A DNA stretch of 64,000 nt from Tubulanus polymorphus. Taxonomy: Eukaryota > Nemertea > Palaeonemertea > Tubulaniformes > Tubulanidae. Under the pieces are notes generated by a model. The model made no database searches, was not told where the DNA came from, and saw only the letters and a list, made by a program, of their open reading frames with translations. Each line of letters begins with the position of its first letter. Positions within the stretch are counted from its first letter, which is position 1. Shown here in pieces: positions 45,852 to 60,275 of this stretch. The stretch lies in contig NC_134027.1 of the NCBI RefSeq assembly GCF_964204645.1, forward strand, positions 3,274,485 to 3,338,484, in the 5' to 3' direction. A program made the position numbers and the translations under genes.

Positions 45852-48800
45852 ATGTCTGCTTTAAGCCCAGCTGATCCCAATTCATTTGCACTTCCTGAAC
45901 AATGGCAAACGAAGAAAATCCACCTTGATTTGGCAGTTGATTTTACCTCTGAAACACTCGATGGACGAGCGGATTTTGAAATAGAGAAGAATGCTGAGGA
46001 TTCACCCAATATATTGGTAAGTATCCAAGAAAATTGTTCTTAATTTCACTGAGACATTACTGAATATGGAGAAATTTTTTTCTTATTAAGACATTAGATA
46101 CACATGATTTGAGTATTGTGAAGGTGTCAGATAAGAGCTCTGGTGAACAACTAAAGTTTACTGTCGGTGATCCAGTTCTGTGTTTTGGTTCTAAACTTGA
46201 AATTCATCTACCAGCTGGTGTTGGTAAAAAGTAAGATCTTGTATGTTAGCTTATATCATATACAGATACGAAATATCAGGTGAGAAGGTTAATCATATAT
46301 TTAATGAACTGTTTTTAAGAATGACTGTGTCAGTGCATTACAAAACTTCTCCGCAAAGTACAGCCCTGCAGTGGTTAAAAGCTGAACAGACAGCTGGAAA
46401 AAAACACCCATATCTGTTCAGTCAATGTCAGGTAAATATATAGTATGCCTACATTGATCAGTGATAATGATAATGATCTAGTTAAAAGATGATAGAGTTT
46501 ATCATCAGTGATTGCTTATAATTTTAGGCAATACACGCTAGAAGTTTATTACCGTGCCAGGATACTCCAGCGATCAAAACATCCTACACAGCATCTGTAA
46601 GTGAGAAATCTATATCATGTCAAATAAATCGACTTGATAAAACTATAAGATATTTGAATCTAATATTGATACAGGTTATCATTACTTAGGCAATGTTTGT
46701 ATTTCAGATATCTGCACCAGTGGATTTAGAAGTGTTAATGAGCGCTGTCAAACAGTCAACTAGTCAAAATCCAACGGAAGCCACCCACAGAGTCCACACA
46801 TTTCATCAGAAAGTTCCAATTCCTAGCTATTTAATAGCAATTGTTGTTGGAGCAATTGAAAGCAGGTCTGATTTGATATATCACTACGAGAAAGTTATTT
46901 AAAGTTTCATCAGTATTTGTGTCAACATTTATAGAATTTTGACAGGAAAATTGGTCCACGATCTCACGTTTGGTCTGAAAAAGAAATGGTTGACAAAGCA
47001 GCTCATGAATTTGCCGAGGTGAAAAATTTTGTTACCATTCAAAAACAAAACATTATCAACATCTTAGTAAAACATGTGTTGGTACTCATTGGGGAACTAT
47101 TAACGGTTCTTTTGCAGACAGAGCAAATGATACAAACTGCTGAATCAATACTTGGTCCGTACGTTTGGGGAATCTATGACCTTTTAGTGTTACCACCTTC
47201 ATTCCCGTATGGTGGTATGGAGAATCCTTGCTTAACCTTTGTAACACCCACTTTATTGGTATGTATTTGGCGAACAATGATGTTTTTTTTTCTGATTCTG
47301 TTTTTTTTTGTTAACACAACTCAAATTGTTACGTAGGCTGGAGATCGTTCTTTGGCCGATGTTGTCGCTCATGAAATCACTCATAGCTGGACTGGCAACC
47401 TTGTCACCAACAAAACTTCTGAACATTTCTGGTGAGTATCGGTGAAATCATCAAACATTTCAATACCAGGGGTTCTTGAAATAATAATGGTAACAATACC
47501 ATTTTACACATACAGGCTCAATGAAGGACACACAGTGTTTGTTGAACGGAAAATAGCGGGGAAAATGCATAGCGAAAAACATCGGCATTTTTCTGCAGTC
47601 GAAGGCTGGAAAGATTTATCTGAATCTGTAAGTTTGAATTTTCTACATTATGCAGGTTAAATGAAGGGCACACTTCGTTTGTCGAGAGGAAGATAGTTGC
47701 ACGCTTGCGCGGAGAGCCACATCGACATCTGAGCCACATCGAAAGATGGAAGGATCTAATGGCTACAGTGAGATAGATGTGTTTTAGATACATTACCGGT
47801 TACCAGAATACATACCTTAGAAAATGTCCATCGTTTAAAAACTTTATGCCACGATTGAAAATTTCATTTTAGATTGAGCTGCAAGGGGCCACAAATCCAC
47901 TTACAAAACTTGTAACTGATTTGAAAGGTATCGATCCCGACGATGCTTTTTCATGTGTTCCATACGAGAAAGGGTCTTCACTGTTATTCTATCTTGAGCA
48001 AAAACTTGGTGGAGCCGGTTAGTATTATTACTTCTCTATAACAACTAAGGGTACATACAAAAACCTAACTGCAGTTGCGTATTTATGTCTATTTCCAGAG
48101 GTTTTCAATCCATTCCTTAGAGCGTACATTGAGAAGTTTAAGTATAAGAGTTTGGATACTGACGAATGGAAGGAATTCCTGTACAGTTTTTTCCATGATA
48201 AGGTGAAACTTGGATTTATTAAATGTGCTTTTCATGACTGTTAGCTAAATAATACAAAAGCTATAAAGTACCGATTCATTTTTAGGTGTCTGTGTTAGAT
48301 GAAGTAGATTGGAATGCATGGTTCTATCAACCAGGCATGCCTCCTGTAAAGCCAAAGTATGTACAGCCTCAAGCGTATTGAACTTTTCAAGAAGATTTTA
48401 TAAGTGACATTTTCTAATTTTTTTCAGTTTCGACACTTCTTTAGCAGATGTTTGCATTGCTTTATGTGAGAAGTGGAGCAAAGCTAGTGACAATGAATTA
48501 GACCAATTTGCCGCATCAGACATCGAAGGATTTTCATCTAACCAAATCAGAGAATTCCTGTCGTTGTTATTGTTAGAGGTAGAACTTGACAAGTAAAAAA
48601 ACTGATATGTTGAAATCCAACTGATGTTGATTTTTCACTTGAAAATCATCATTTTTCAGGCTCCGTTGTCAAGTATTAAAATGACGGCCTTGAAAGAATT
48701 ATACAAGATACATGAAATGCATAATTCGGAAATTAGATTCAGGTCTGTAATATCCTTATTATTTTTCATGCAAATGATATCTGTTTCTCATGTGCAGTCT

Positions 48801-49150
48801 ATGAAATAAATACCTAGTGTATAGAAATAAATTTCCATTTCAGGTGGCTTAGACTTGCGATAAAAGCCGAGCAAGATTTTGCCATTAAACCAGCATTAGA
48901 ATTTGTAACTGAACAGGGAAGAATGAAATTTACACGGCCATTATACAGGTTGGTATTAATCAGCGCTTTGTTATTACAGATTTCAGAAGTCAATTTAAAT
49001 ACTGGTAATTGATAGCAGTATTCGTTTTACTTCAGGGACTTGTTTAAGTGGAACGGATCTAAGAATGCAGCAGTTAAAAATTTCAACGAACATCGACCTT
49101 CCATGCACAATGTAACAGCTACGCTTATCGCTAAGGATTTACATCTTTAA
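45852..49150 (+). CDS. Leukotriene A4 hydrolase / aminopeptidase with duplicated exon 9
   Basis: Exons: 45852-46016, 46091-46230, 46320-46431, 46528-46596, 46708-46865, 46946-47018, 47118-47258, 47337-47431, 9A 47516-47627 or 9B 47656-47767, 47873-48017, 48099-48202, 48286-48356, 48428-48578, 48660-48742, 48844-48948, 49036-49150; 612 residues with one exon 9 (human 611). M1-family motifs: GGMEN (271-275), HEITH zinc site (H298, E299, H302) and third ligand E321 in LNEGHT, encoded in both 9A and 9B. Y386 matches human catalytic Tyr383, but human Tyr378 is Phe381. The QGRMKF substrate-carboxylate site (human R563/K565) is kept. It is a cytosolic bifunctional zinc enzyme of peptide cleavage and, in vertebrates, LTB4 synthesis. 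AATAAA is at 49217. Confidence 0.95.
47516..47627 (+). other. LTA4H alternative exon 9A
   Basis: 112 nt, starts in phase 2 and ends in phase 0 (donor TCT|GTAAGT). It encodes the third zinc ligand in LNEGHT, then [19 protein letters not shown] and ends WKDLSES. This version is the closer match to vertebrate LTA4H in its first half. Confidence 0.85.
47656..47767 (+). other. LTA4H alternative exon 9B
   Basis: 112 nt, with exactly the same length and phases as 9A (acceptor ATTATGCAG|G, donor ACA|GTGAGA). It also encodes LNEGHT, then [19 protein letters not shown] and ends WKDLMAT. Only 28 nt separate it from 9A, too few for an intron, so the two are predicted to be mutually exclusive. If both were retained with the spacer the frame would shift. 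Confidence 0.85.
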
Positions 49151-49216
49151 CTTTTTAACACTTCAACAAGAAGTCAAAACTATCAGTCAGCAGAGATGCT
49201 TGTAAACTTATGAGGG

Positions 49217-49222
49217 AATAAA
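49217..49222 (+). terminator. LTA4H polyadenylation signal
   Basis: AATAAA 67 bp after the LTA4H stop codon. The convergent BAP1 stop codon lies only about 330 bp from the LTA4H stop, so the 3' UTRs of the two genes are nearly back to back. Confidence 0.6.
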
Positions 49223-49476
49223 CTGAAGGATCATGAAAATCTATTTGTATTTGTGTCAATTTTTATTTCCAATATGGCAATTTCAAGGCGCAAGTGAGAC
49301 AAAGAAAACCCGATAAGAGTCTCCTCTGTTGGAGTATTTCTAACTAATCCTTCCCATCTCAGAAAGTGAATAAATAACAATACCTCGAGTATCTCAGATT
49401 AATATATTAAATAAAACGTTAATACACAACATTTAATATAAATGCAACGCGTTTTGTCACAAAAAACCTATGAATA

Positions 49477-52400
49477 TTATCGACGTTTCTTCGCACGCGC
49501 TTTTTTCTTTTTAGGATCAGTTTTACTGGTTGCAGTTTGACTGCCGTTGGTTGATGGTGTTTTACGTTTGCTCATCATCTGTTGTTCGATGAGGCCGGCT
49601 AAATGTCCCTGTTCAGCTAACATCGATAGAAACGTGCTGATGAAATGATCGTAATTATGAGTTCGTCGACAATCATCGGCCTAGAAAATATATATTTTAG
49701 ACTGTTTTAACAACCTACGACTTACCGATTAACGACCAAAAAATCTCACAAAAATTTACCTTATATTTTCGTCTCTTATCAACTTCATCCTGAAGTTTGG
49801 ATTCACAAGATGCTATCTCGCTTTCAACATTCTTCAATAAAGCCAACAAATCCTGCAAAGAGATTTTGATCAGATACTGTATAATTCAGAAACTAACAAG
49901 TTATTCAAATAATCATCAAATTTATACCTTAGGAGTAAATCCTTGATGACTGTTAAACTTTTCGCGTGCATCTTCAACAATTTGTCTAGTCGTACTGTCC
50001 AACAAACCTTGAGCTGCCTTCTCAAGGGTTAGTTCTTTATCACTATTAGAATCCATATCGTTAATTTTGCCGTCACATTTTTCCGGGGTACAGCGAAATG
50101 AATTATCTGTTGTTGACGAGGGAGATGTGAGTAAACTTGCCACTTCAGAAGCGGTGTCTGTACTTTCACTTAAAGTAGGTGAAACGATTAAATTGTTGTT
50201 ATATCGAGTATGAATCGCAAGTGGTTTTGTTATATCGGTATTTGCTAAAGTCGCAGGAATTATATGTTCACTGCCATCCTCGACAGAAATTGAAATCTGC
50301 AATCCGTTGTCTACTGATTCCAGTTTATTGCCTTTGATCCGGTCTATATCCATCGTATTTTCCTCAAAGTTTGATTTAGTGGGAGACTTAGAAATATCAT
50401 TCCCGATAGCAGTCTCCAATCTCATTGATTCAGTGTGATCTTTGATAGCCGTTTTGCTGTCATCATTGGATAAATTATCAGTTACCTTCACCATCTAAAG
50501 AGAGAAAAAAATGCAAGATTCATTCGCTTTTCCAGCATAGCTATTAGTATTAGGAGGGGTACGACAACTACTACACCGCAAAGATTTTTGAAAGAAATAT
50601 TTCGACTTTATAGTACTGTGATTTCAATTTAGGATACCAGTAACTGAAACTTATGTGTTTGTTGAGACTACACCCTAAATAAGCTAAAATGGTAGTATAA
50701 ATGCTATATCCTACAGATGCACAGCATGCCGCATCAATAATTTATGTTAGAACTTACGGAGAAGTGTTACAAGACTAATAGAGTATAAGGTTAAGGTCTC
50801 TATTTTGTCATATGAAAGAAATCACAGTCGAAATGTACAACAGGCCCCAAGCCACAAACTTGTCCAGTCCCTTAGCCCTCATTATCACACAAATTAAACA
50901 CAATAGATAGATGATCCTTCGATTCCGAACTGTTATTCGATTAAGATTAGGATGTACATTTAAACTGAAGTGATCTACAATACTTAAGAAATGAGATTTA
51001 GACATGAGATAAACTGATTCTAGAGATAGGTTAAAATGAAATTTTCAAGAAGCATATCAAATTTCCATGGCATTCACATGCACATATAACAATGAATAAT
51101 CTGCATCATACCTTGTTAGTATCCAGACGCTAGCCAAAATGGAAAAACACAGTTAGTTTTAAAGCTGACAAAGACATTCTGAATTCATACACATGACTAG
51201 GCTACATATATTATTCTTGATACGAAATAAACCTCTTGAATATTTTTAAAACTTCACCTCTGCAGTTCCATAATCATAAAATGTTATATCTCGATTATCT
51301 TAAGTTGAGACAAATGAAAATGACACATTTTCTTACCTGCTGGAGAGCTTCAAGAACAATCTGACGATTAGTTTTCAATGTTGTTAGCTTATGTTTCAAT
51401 TGTTGACGTCTATCTGGAACTACTGCCATCAGATTAAATCGGATATCATGATATGGCTCCCTGAAAAAATTAACAGATATGAGTGACATGTTTAGATGAT
51501 TCAATCCAAACTTGAATCTGAAACCAGTGTGATAAATAATTACCCGCCAGTTGCCATACCAAGTCGACCAGAAATGACCTGTCTAAATCGCTCGGTCCAA
51601 TCTTCTCCAACTGGTCCTGAAAATGTATTCAAACTAACGAAATGTACTACCATAAAAATATGAAATGTAAAGAAATAGTTGAAATGCGTTGTTTCAACTA
51701 ACCATGATCAATAGGATATTGTTTAAGACCATCTAATTCATATAAACGGCCATTGACAGGGACGTAGCTGACAAAATGAAATGCATCCATTGTTTTTGTT
51801 GTCGATATACCCTGCTGCTTTTCTTGCAAATTGTGCGGCTCAGGTCTGATGAAAAACAAAACAATAGATCAGAAATTACTATTTCAGTTTAAAATACTCT
51901 ACCAATAATAATTTAAATTCTCCAGACAAAATTTAATATTACCTAGCATGACTGTTATGAGCCCTCGCTAGTTCAGGCAAGTTTCCAATTGCATAACCCT
52001 TATCCTGAAAAAATGAAACAATTGTAGGATTTAGTGAATTTCTGCATGGCTTTTTCTGCGAATTATTCTTAACTGCAGCCTACCTCAGGGCTCATGATTT
52101 GACTGAAGTTTTTAAGCTCTGTTAATGTATCTCCAAGTTTGATCTGATCACAATTCAAAAGAACGCTAACGAGCGCATGAGTCGCACAGGAATTGGGGAT
52201 TACCTAAAAATAAGTTGTTAAAATATCCAAAGCTCAAGTAGCAACATATTTCATACGTATAGACTTAGGCCTGATAGCGGCAATACACACTTGCTGTGCA
52301 AAAAACATGTTGTTGAGGATTTCTTCATCTTTGACAAATGAATCTTCCTTCGTAATGATTTTTCTTCTTGCTCTGCGCTCTTCGATCCATTTGAAGAGAA

Positions 52401-52934
52401 AGATAAATCCATACACTGGACTGAAAATATAAAATCACAGGGGCTAAAATAACGAAATGATGAGCTCATTCGATACGTTTTTCTGGCAAAATACTTACCC
52501 CTCAATCGGCTTTTGCAGATCATATATTTCTTCAACTTGTATACAGTTGACTCCTGTAAATATAATTAGCAGGGAGTATAGACATAGCGGGGAATATAAA
52601 AAACCAAGATAATACCAGGACGAGAACGAAAAATGGCGGGCCCGAAGTCCAAGAAAAATATATCATTTTTCCAAGTTTTTTGAAGATTACTCCAAACTCA
52701 CCAAAGTCTCCGACAAGCAAGGTAAATAACCCTAAAAAGGAAAAATGTAACTGCGTTAAGAAAAATAATAGAAAGTCTGAAAAAAATTCATTTTAATTGA
52801 ATTTGTTTGTTCTTTAAAGATTTTAGTTTTTAAGATTCTGCCTGGCTGGGAAAAATTGCATTGGGCAACGATAATCTCTTACCAGGATCACTTTCTAACT
52901 CCAGCCATCCTCTACCAATAGTTGACTGATTCAT
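49477..52934 (-). CDS. BAP1/Calypso nuclear deubiquitinase
   Basis: Thirteen exons (52934-52883, 52731-52702, 52553-52499, 52420-52291, 52203-52084, 52004-51943, 51845-51703, 51616-51544, 51460-51337, 51129-51112, 50494-49928, 49852-49760, 49680-49477) give 556 residues (human 729). The UCH domain has oxyanion Q89, catalytic C95 (NSCATHAL), H173 (DAFHFVSY) and D188 (LYELDGL). ESTDTASE in the linker, the helical ELLALLK-type segment ([13 protein letters not shown]) and the C-terminal [21 protein letters not shown] match BAP1 rather than UCHL5, which lacks this linker. A Lys/Arg-rich tail ([11 protein letters not shown]) is a nuclear signal and nucleosome-binding extension. With ASXL it removes H2AK119 ubiquitin. 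Two micro-exons (30 and 18 nt). I do not see the NHNY-type HCF-1 motif of human BAP1. Divergent from SPATA2. Confidence 0.93.
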
Positions 52935-53426
52935 CTTACATCTGCCTGGTCATATCTGTTCAGGAGATGCTCTAAATGAAGAGGATCAGGCTAATTTATT
53001 TTTGTTAGGATCGAATTGAAAGTCTATCTTGTGGCGCCATCTTTTAGTGGTCCGAAACCTACTGCGGCATGCGAATGAACACGACGAGTGTAATGTCCAC
53101 CTTTCGAATTAAAACCTCCCTCTCTCAAAATGGTGTAAACAAAAGGTTAATTGGAACGACAGCTCTTCTGGAGGGTGTCAAATTTATCATTTTGTACGTA
53201 TATATCTAACCATATCGGAAGAATTCACAGACGTCCAACAAATAAAAATTCAAATCCTACAGTTTTATTATTCAATTGCTCCTGGTTTCCTTGAACTATG
53301 ACAAATAAAGCATATCATCACATTATGAGACATCAACATATTTTTTTTCTGTGTGACGTTACGAAATGATAGATTTTGTATATTTTCAGAGAATGTTATT
53401 GTAATTGAAGAACATTTAACCTATCC
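52935..53426. promoter_or_regulatory. Divergent BAP1 / SPATA2 promoter region
   Basis: About 490 bp separate the two start codons, consistent with a shared bidirectional promoter. It contains a GGCGCCATCTTTTAG segment at about 53,034 that resembles a YY1-like CCAT core. No coding sequence. Confidence 0.4.
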
Positions 53427-55296
53427 ATGTCCAATATGGGAGGCGGAGAAGAGGAGCTTACTTATGATTTCTTCATCAATGAGTATCGTAGTTGTATGGG
53501 TTTGAGTCAGCTGCACCAGAAAGCCGAATCAAGAATTGAGGCGCATGAAAACTTGTTGCAAATAATAGTCGATTGTGTTTATCAATTTCCGTTCAAAGTA
53601 TTTATCGTCGAATCGATGTTTAAGGATATGTTGAAACAGCCAGATGTTTCTTCTATGAGTTGCAAACATTTGTTCGTGTATGCTGAAAAATATGCCTTGA
53701 ATTTGTTACACCAACCGTGGAAGAATGAAATCAAAATAATAAAAGTAAGTTGGTACTAGAGTATTGTACATCAGGGCCACTTACCAAGGAAAAGTCTGGG
53801 AATTTTCTTTTCTTTAAAAAAGTCATGGAATTGTGTTGAGATTGCTAGATAGCGCAGGGTTGGGTTGACGGTAAACTTTTAAATATAAAGTATTTATATC
53901 GATTAATATCTATTTTCAGCAACATACCGGCGTATTTCAGAACATCTCGTGTTGCAGCGAAATTACGACGTATCTGTATCATCTCGGCTATTCATTCAAT
54001 GACGAGACTAATGAATATAAACTAACGAGGCATGTTGATCGCGAACAGCTCATAGCGTGTGCATTCGATTGTTTTATAGCGTTAGCGAAACTGGAATTCT
54101 TTACCGTGATTTACCGCGAACTGGAACGTTTTGGTTATACTTGGTTTCAGTTAATGATGACGATGGTGGCGGGACATATTCCAGCCAAATTCAGATCAGA
54201 GATGGTCGATTGGATTCACGATAATGTTACTCCAGAAAAAATTGTTAAGGTTAAGCGTCAAAATGCCAATCAGCGCGAGTTGGATGATATAACCGATGAA
54301 GATCTCTACGGATACAGCAGTTCCGAGCCAATTGTTGACGATGTTCTAGAATTTGCCTCAGCCGATGAGCATAGGAATCGTAGCTTCATATCACTAATGG
54401 GGGAAACAAATACAGGAAAACGATTTGATGTTAAGAGTCAGATGCGTCGACCTTCAAATGATTCTATTCTGTCTAAGTTAAGCAGTATAGATTCTGTGCG
54501 TTATGATATTGATCGCATGTTTCCGGAATCAGAACAGGAAAGTGATATGTCTATAGTACTGGATATTAAACAACCACCAATTATCAATGATGAACGATAC
54601 AGTGATTTACTGCATAACGATACGTGCAGTTTGAAAACGGGTCAACTGCTGAACGGCAATCGTAGTGATCGACATTTTAAACATTTGCCACCATCCCACG
54701 CATTGTCTGATTCGGTCGGTAGGGATCGTGAAAAATTAATGTCGAAATATCAAGAAAGTTTAGCCACCCGGGTGATAAATAAAGATTTGAATTTATCGGC
54801 TGAAAATCTGAAAGCCAACAGCCTCACCGATATCAATCAGAAAAAGTATATTTCTGCATCAGGAAATTTACGTCCTGAAAGACGCAATGTTATGTCCGAT
54901 ATTGTGTATGAACAGACACGTGAGGATTTTAAACCTCCTTCGTTTTTGCGCTCACAAAGCCATGATGTTTCACTGTCGATACTGTCTACTCAGAATGAAT
55001 GCCTAAAAGCGCGATCGTCTCTCAGTGCAAAACATACGGAAAATTCATTGTCAGAAAAAAATCTGTTGAAACACGATGATAAAACAATGTGGACGTGTGT
55101 ATTTTGCACAATGAAAAATGAACGATCTACTCAAATGTGTTCAGTTTGTTCAAAGAGTCGTTATAGAGGAGCTGAATGCACGAGATTACGATCTGGTGGT
55201 CGTGAATGTCCATACTGTACGTTTATAAATGATGAAAACAAAAAGATCTGTAAACAGTGTGAAAATGAACTGAGTAAATCATCAACCTATGTGTGA
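53427..55296 (+). CDS. SPATA2/Tamo-like PUB-domain adaptor
   Basis: Two exons (53427-53744 and 53920-55296, phase 0) give 564 residues. The N-terminal ~200 residues form the SPATA2 PUB-type helical domain, including LLHQPWKNEIKIIKQHTGVF where vertebrate SPATA2 has YPWKKEFRSIKTYTGPF. At about 231-242, DEDLYGYSSSEP matches the PUB-interacting motif that binds HOIP in SPATA2. A long disordered Ser-rich region follows. At the C-terminus there are two RanBP2-type zinc fingers (C499, C502, C513, C516 and C536, C539, C550, C553). Vertebrate SPATA2 bridges the deubiquitinase CYLD to LUBAC in TNF/NF-kB signalling; fly Tamo also has a RanBP2 finger. A putative polyadenylation signal is at 55586. Confidence 0.88.
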
Positions 55297-55585
55297 AATA
55301 TCTAAAACTTTTGGTTTTGGGGTATTTTAAAATAAGGCATAAGGCAAACAACAGAGAAGACTTTTTGCCTCTTGTACGATGATCATCCTTATTATTCATT
55401 TCAATTAAAGACAGTATAGGTAATCTTCATTCATTGTGCCAAATGTGTATAAATTCCATTGTTTGATTTGTTCATATAGCTGCTGACTAAGGATTTGTGT
55501 TTATGTTGGTTGCTGTAATCACTTAATCAATTATTGATTTATTTGTTAGTCCCTTACTAGGTGTTTACATATTTGGTTCTGCTAT

Positions 55586-55591
55586 AATAAA
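55586..55591 (+). terminator. SPATA2 polyadenylation signal
   Basis: AATAAA about 290 bp after the SPATA2 stop codon, followed by an A-rich run at 55609-55619. The convergent RNMT stop codon is about 175 bp further on. Confidence 0.55.
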
Positions 55592-55766
55592 CATAAACTC
55601 TGCTATACTAAAAAAAAAAGAGTTTGTTTCATACATTTGTGATATTTATTTATATCATTCATATTGATGGATCAGGATATTATCTTCAGAACAATAATAT
55701 GCATCTCAAAAGCAACTTCTTCATTGGGAAAATGTAAACAACAAATACATGCACCAACAATATTTA

Positions 55767-58210
<2,444 letters not shown>

Positions 58211-58997
58211 TGATAAATATTTCAAATAGGGCCTAAAAAATCTAAATTCTGTAAGTCAAGTTTTATTGCGGCAACGACCTTCAGTTCACTGCCCCCGTAA
58301 CCTGGATTAGTGGCAGCACCATACGGTCACCTACTTAATGGAATTTTCGCGCAGATGTCAGTTTCTGATCTTGAACTTGAACTTATATTTATTGCGCCAT
58401 ATATAACATTAATACATAGGATAAGACATGCAATAAATATACAGGACAAAACATTAAAGAATGACATTTAATGAAGAGTACATAATACATGTAGCATAAA
58501 AAAACAACAAAAGCTTATAAAAGAAACTCAATTAGAAAAGCGCCCTCAGTCTCAAAGCCAAGGAATTACTACGAAACGGAGTCGAGTCTTAGCTTAACCA
58601 AATCGCACACAATTGTAGAGATCGTTGTTATTGTAAGACATCAGAAAAGCGAATTTAGTATACCTCGGGCGTCTCTCGTCTTCAGTCTTGTGCTCTTGTT
58701 TGTTTTTTTTGTGTTCTTGTGCTCGTTTTTGTTTGTTTATTTTCTGTGTTCTTTGTATTACACTCTTTATATTTTGTACTGTGTATTGCTTTATTGTAAT
58801 TCTTTTACCGAGGATGTTATGTAACATTAGGAACGGTAAAGTTATTGAATTGAATTGATTAAAGATTGCAGGGTTCCACAATCCAAACCCTGGCAAGCGA
58901 GGTATACCAATTTCAGTCCGATTCTCACGTTTTACTGCGCTCCGAGTAAAATATCTTATGTGGAGCATTTCCGCTAGATTCGTTGAGTTTTACCAAA
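58211..58997. other. RNMT / FAM210A divergent intergenic region
   Basis: RNMT reads left and FAM210A reads right. At 58310-58328 is the sequence shared with the CRBN upstream region. A minus-strand frame at 58594-58968 is open but ends in a Lys/Gln/Glu-rich stretch and contains the AATTGAATTGAAT words common in the tails of dispersed repeats. I treat it as a repeat fragment rather than a gene. Confidence 0.4.
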
Positions 58998-60275
58998 ATG
59001 CTGCATCAAATTTATGGAAGTTTACGACAAGTGAGACTTGGTTTTATGGTGTGTCGGCAGTTTTCCAAGATGAAACATCCAGGTACATAGTTTAACTGCT
59101 TTAATTAAACCCATTTGTGTTGGATTAACCTCCTAAATCATATAGTCATTTATCTCACCGAGATATTACCCGGCCTCGCTTGCCAGTGGTGGTTTCCGAC
59201 CCCTAAACTGTGTATTCCTTATTTTCTGATGCTTCATCACGATATGCGGCTGTCATATTCCATGATTTTGATCTCCATAGATTAGCATGTATGATGAAAT
59301 ATTTAGTTTTCGTTTTTACAGCCATGTCAACAAACATCGAAGTGTTTAAGAGATCGAAGAATAAGAGCGTTCAGTCTGGAGTAAACAGCAGCAGAGACGA
59401 AAATAGATTATACGCTAAATATTTTCATACGCTATCAAAACGAAATGAAATCTTAGCACCTGCTCAACAAGTTTCCACAGGAAATGCATTTGTATCAGAC
59501 TCCTCATCAAAACAAAACTTTGACGATACAAATAATAACCTTTCACTTTATCAACGATTTAAAATGGCGTATAAAAAACATGGAAAGACTTTGATAGCAG
59601 TTCATGTAGCGACGTCTTGTGTGTGGTATAGCGCTTTCTATTACACTGTACAAAGGTAAGGAGTTCAGGTTTACAACATGCCAGTGATGGTGTCCAACTC
59701 CCTACCATTATATATTTCAAATTCGCCACTCCTGAATTTTCTGCATAGTCATATGAGTTCTAGTTTTACAACCGACTCTTTATAATCAAATCCATAAACT
59801 TATTATCCTTACTTCTCATCAACCTTGGCTATTTTCTAATCAAATTGAAAATGTCATTTCCTTCTCCGATTACAATTTTTGTTTTAAACCATGTCTAATT
59901 TTATGTTAAGTGCAAAGATTGATAGCATTGATGAATTCGCTCCAATCCTAAATCATAATTCTCTCTGTTTTCAGTGGTGTCGATGTAGTATCCTGGTTGG
60001 AGCATATGGGAGCTAGCGATACAATATTAAAACCTTTTAAAGTTGCTGGACTCGGCGATTTTGCCGTCGCCTATTTAATGTATAAACTGGCGACGCCGGC
60101 GCGTTACACAGTGACACTCGGTGGAACTAATCTGGCTATTAAATCATTGAAGAAACGAGGATACATCGAACAAGTATCGCAAGAAGATAAAATTCGATCA
60201 TTAATGAAAGAAAGTCGAGAAGTTTTAAAAGAAAAGAAAGATGATTGGAAAGAGAAAATTCAAAAACAAAAATAA
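58998..60275 (+). CDS. FAM210A-like mitochondrial membrane protein (DUF1279)
   Basis: Three exons (58998-59082, 59322-59655, 59975-60275) give 239 residues. The N-terminus is basic and free of acids (MLHQIYGSLRQVRLGFMVCR), fitting a mitochondrial targeting peptide. The DUF1279 domain starts at LYQRFKMAYKKHGKTLIAVH, has a membrane helix (VATSCVWYSAFYYTV), then VSWLEHMGA, the hallmark ATPARYTVTLGGT, and a C-terminal charged coiled coil (ESREVLKEKKDDWKEKIQ). FAM210A is an inner-membrane protein linked to mitochondrial translation and muscle/bone function in vertebrates. The C-terminal coil favours FAM210A over FAM210B. Confidence 0.92.

Noticed and set aside
47628-47655. Idea that LTA4H exons 9A and 9B are both included in sequence
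   Set aside because: Splicing would need a 28-nt intron, and inclusion of both would repeat the zinc-ligand helix and break the M1 fold. Mutual exclusion is far more likely.
58594-58968. 124-codon minus-strand frame between RNMT and FAM210A
   Set aside because: Low-complexity Lys/Gln/Glu tail and AATTGAATTG words suggest a dispersed-repeat fragment. No homologue recognised.
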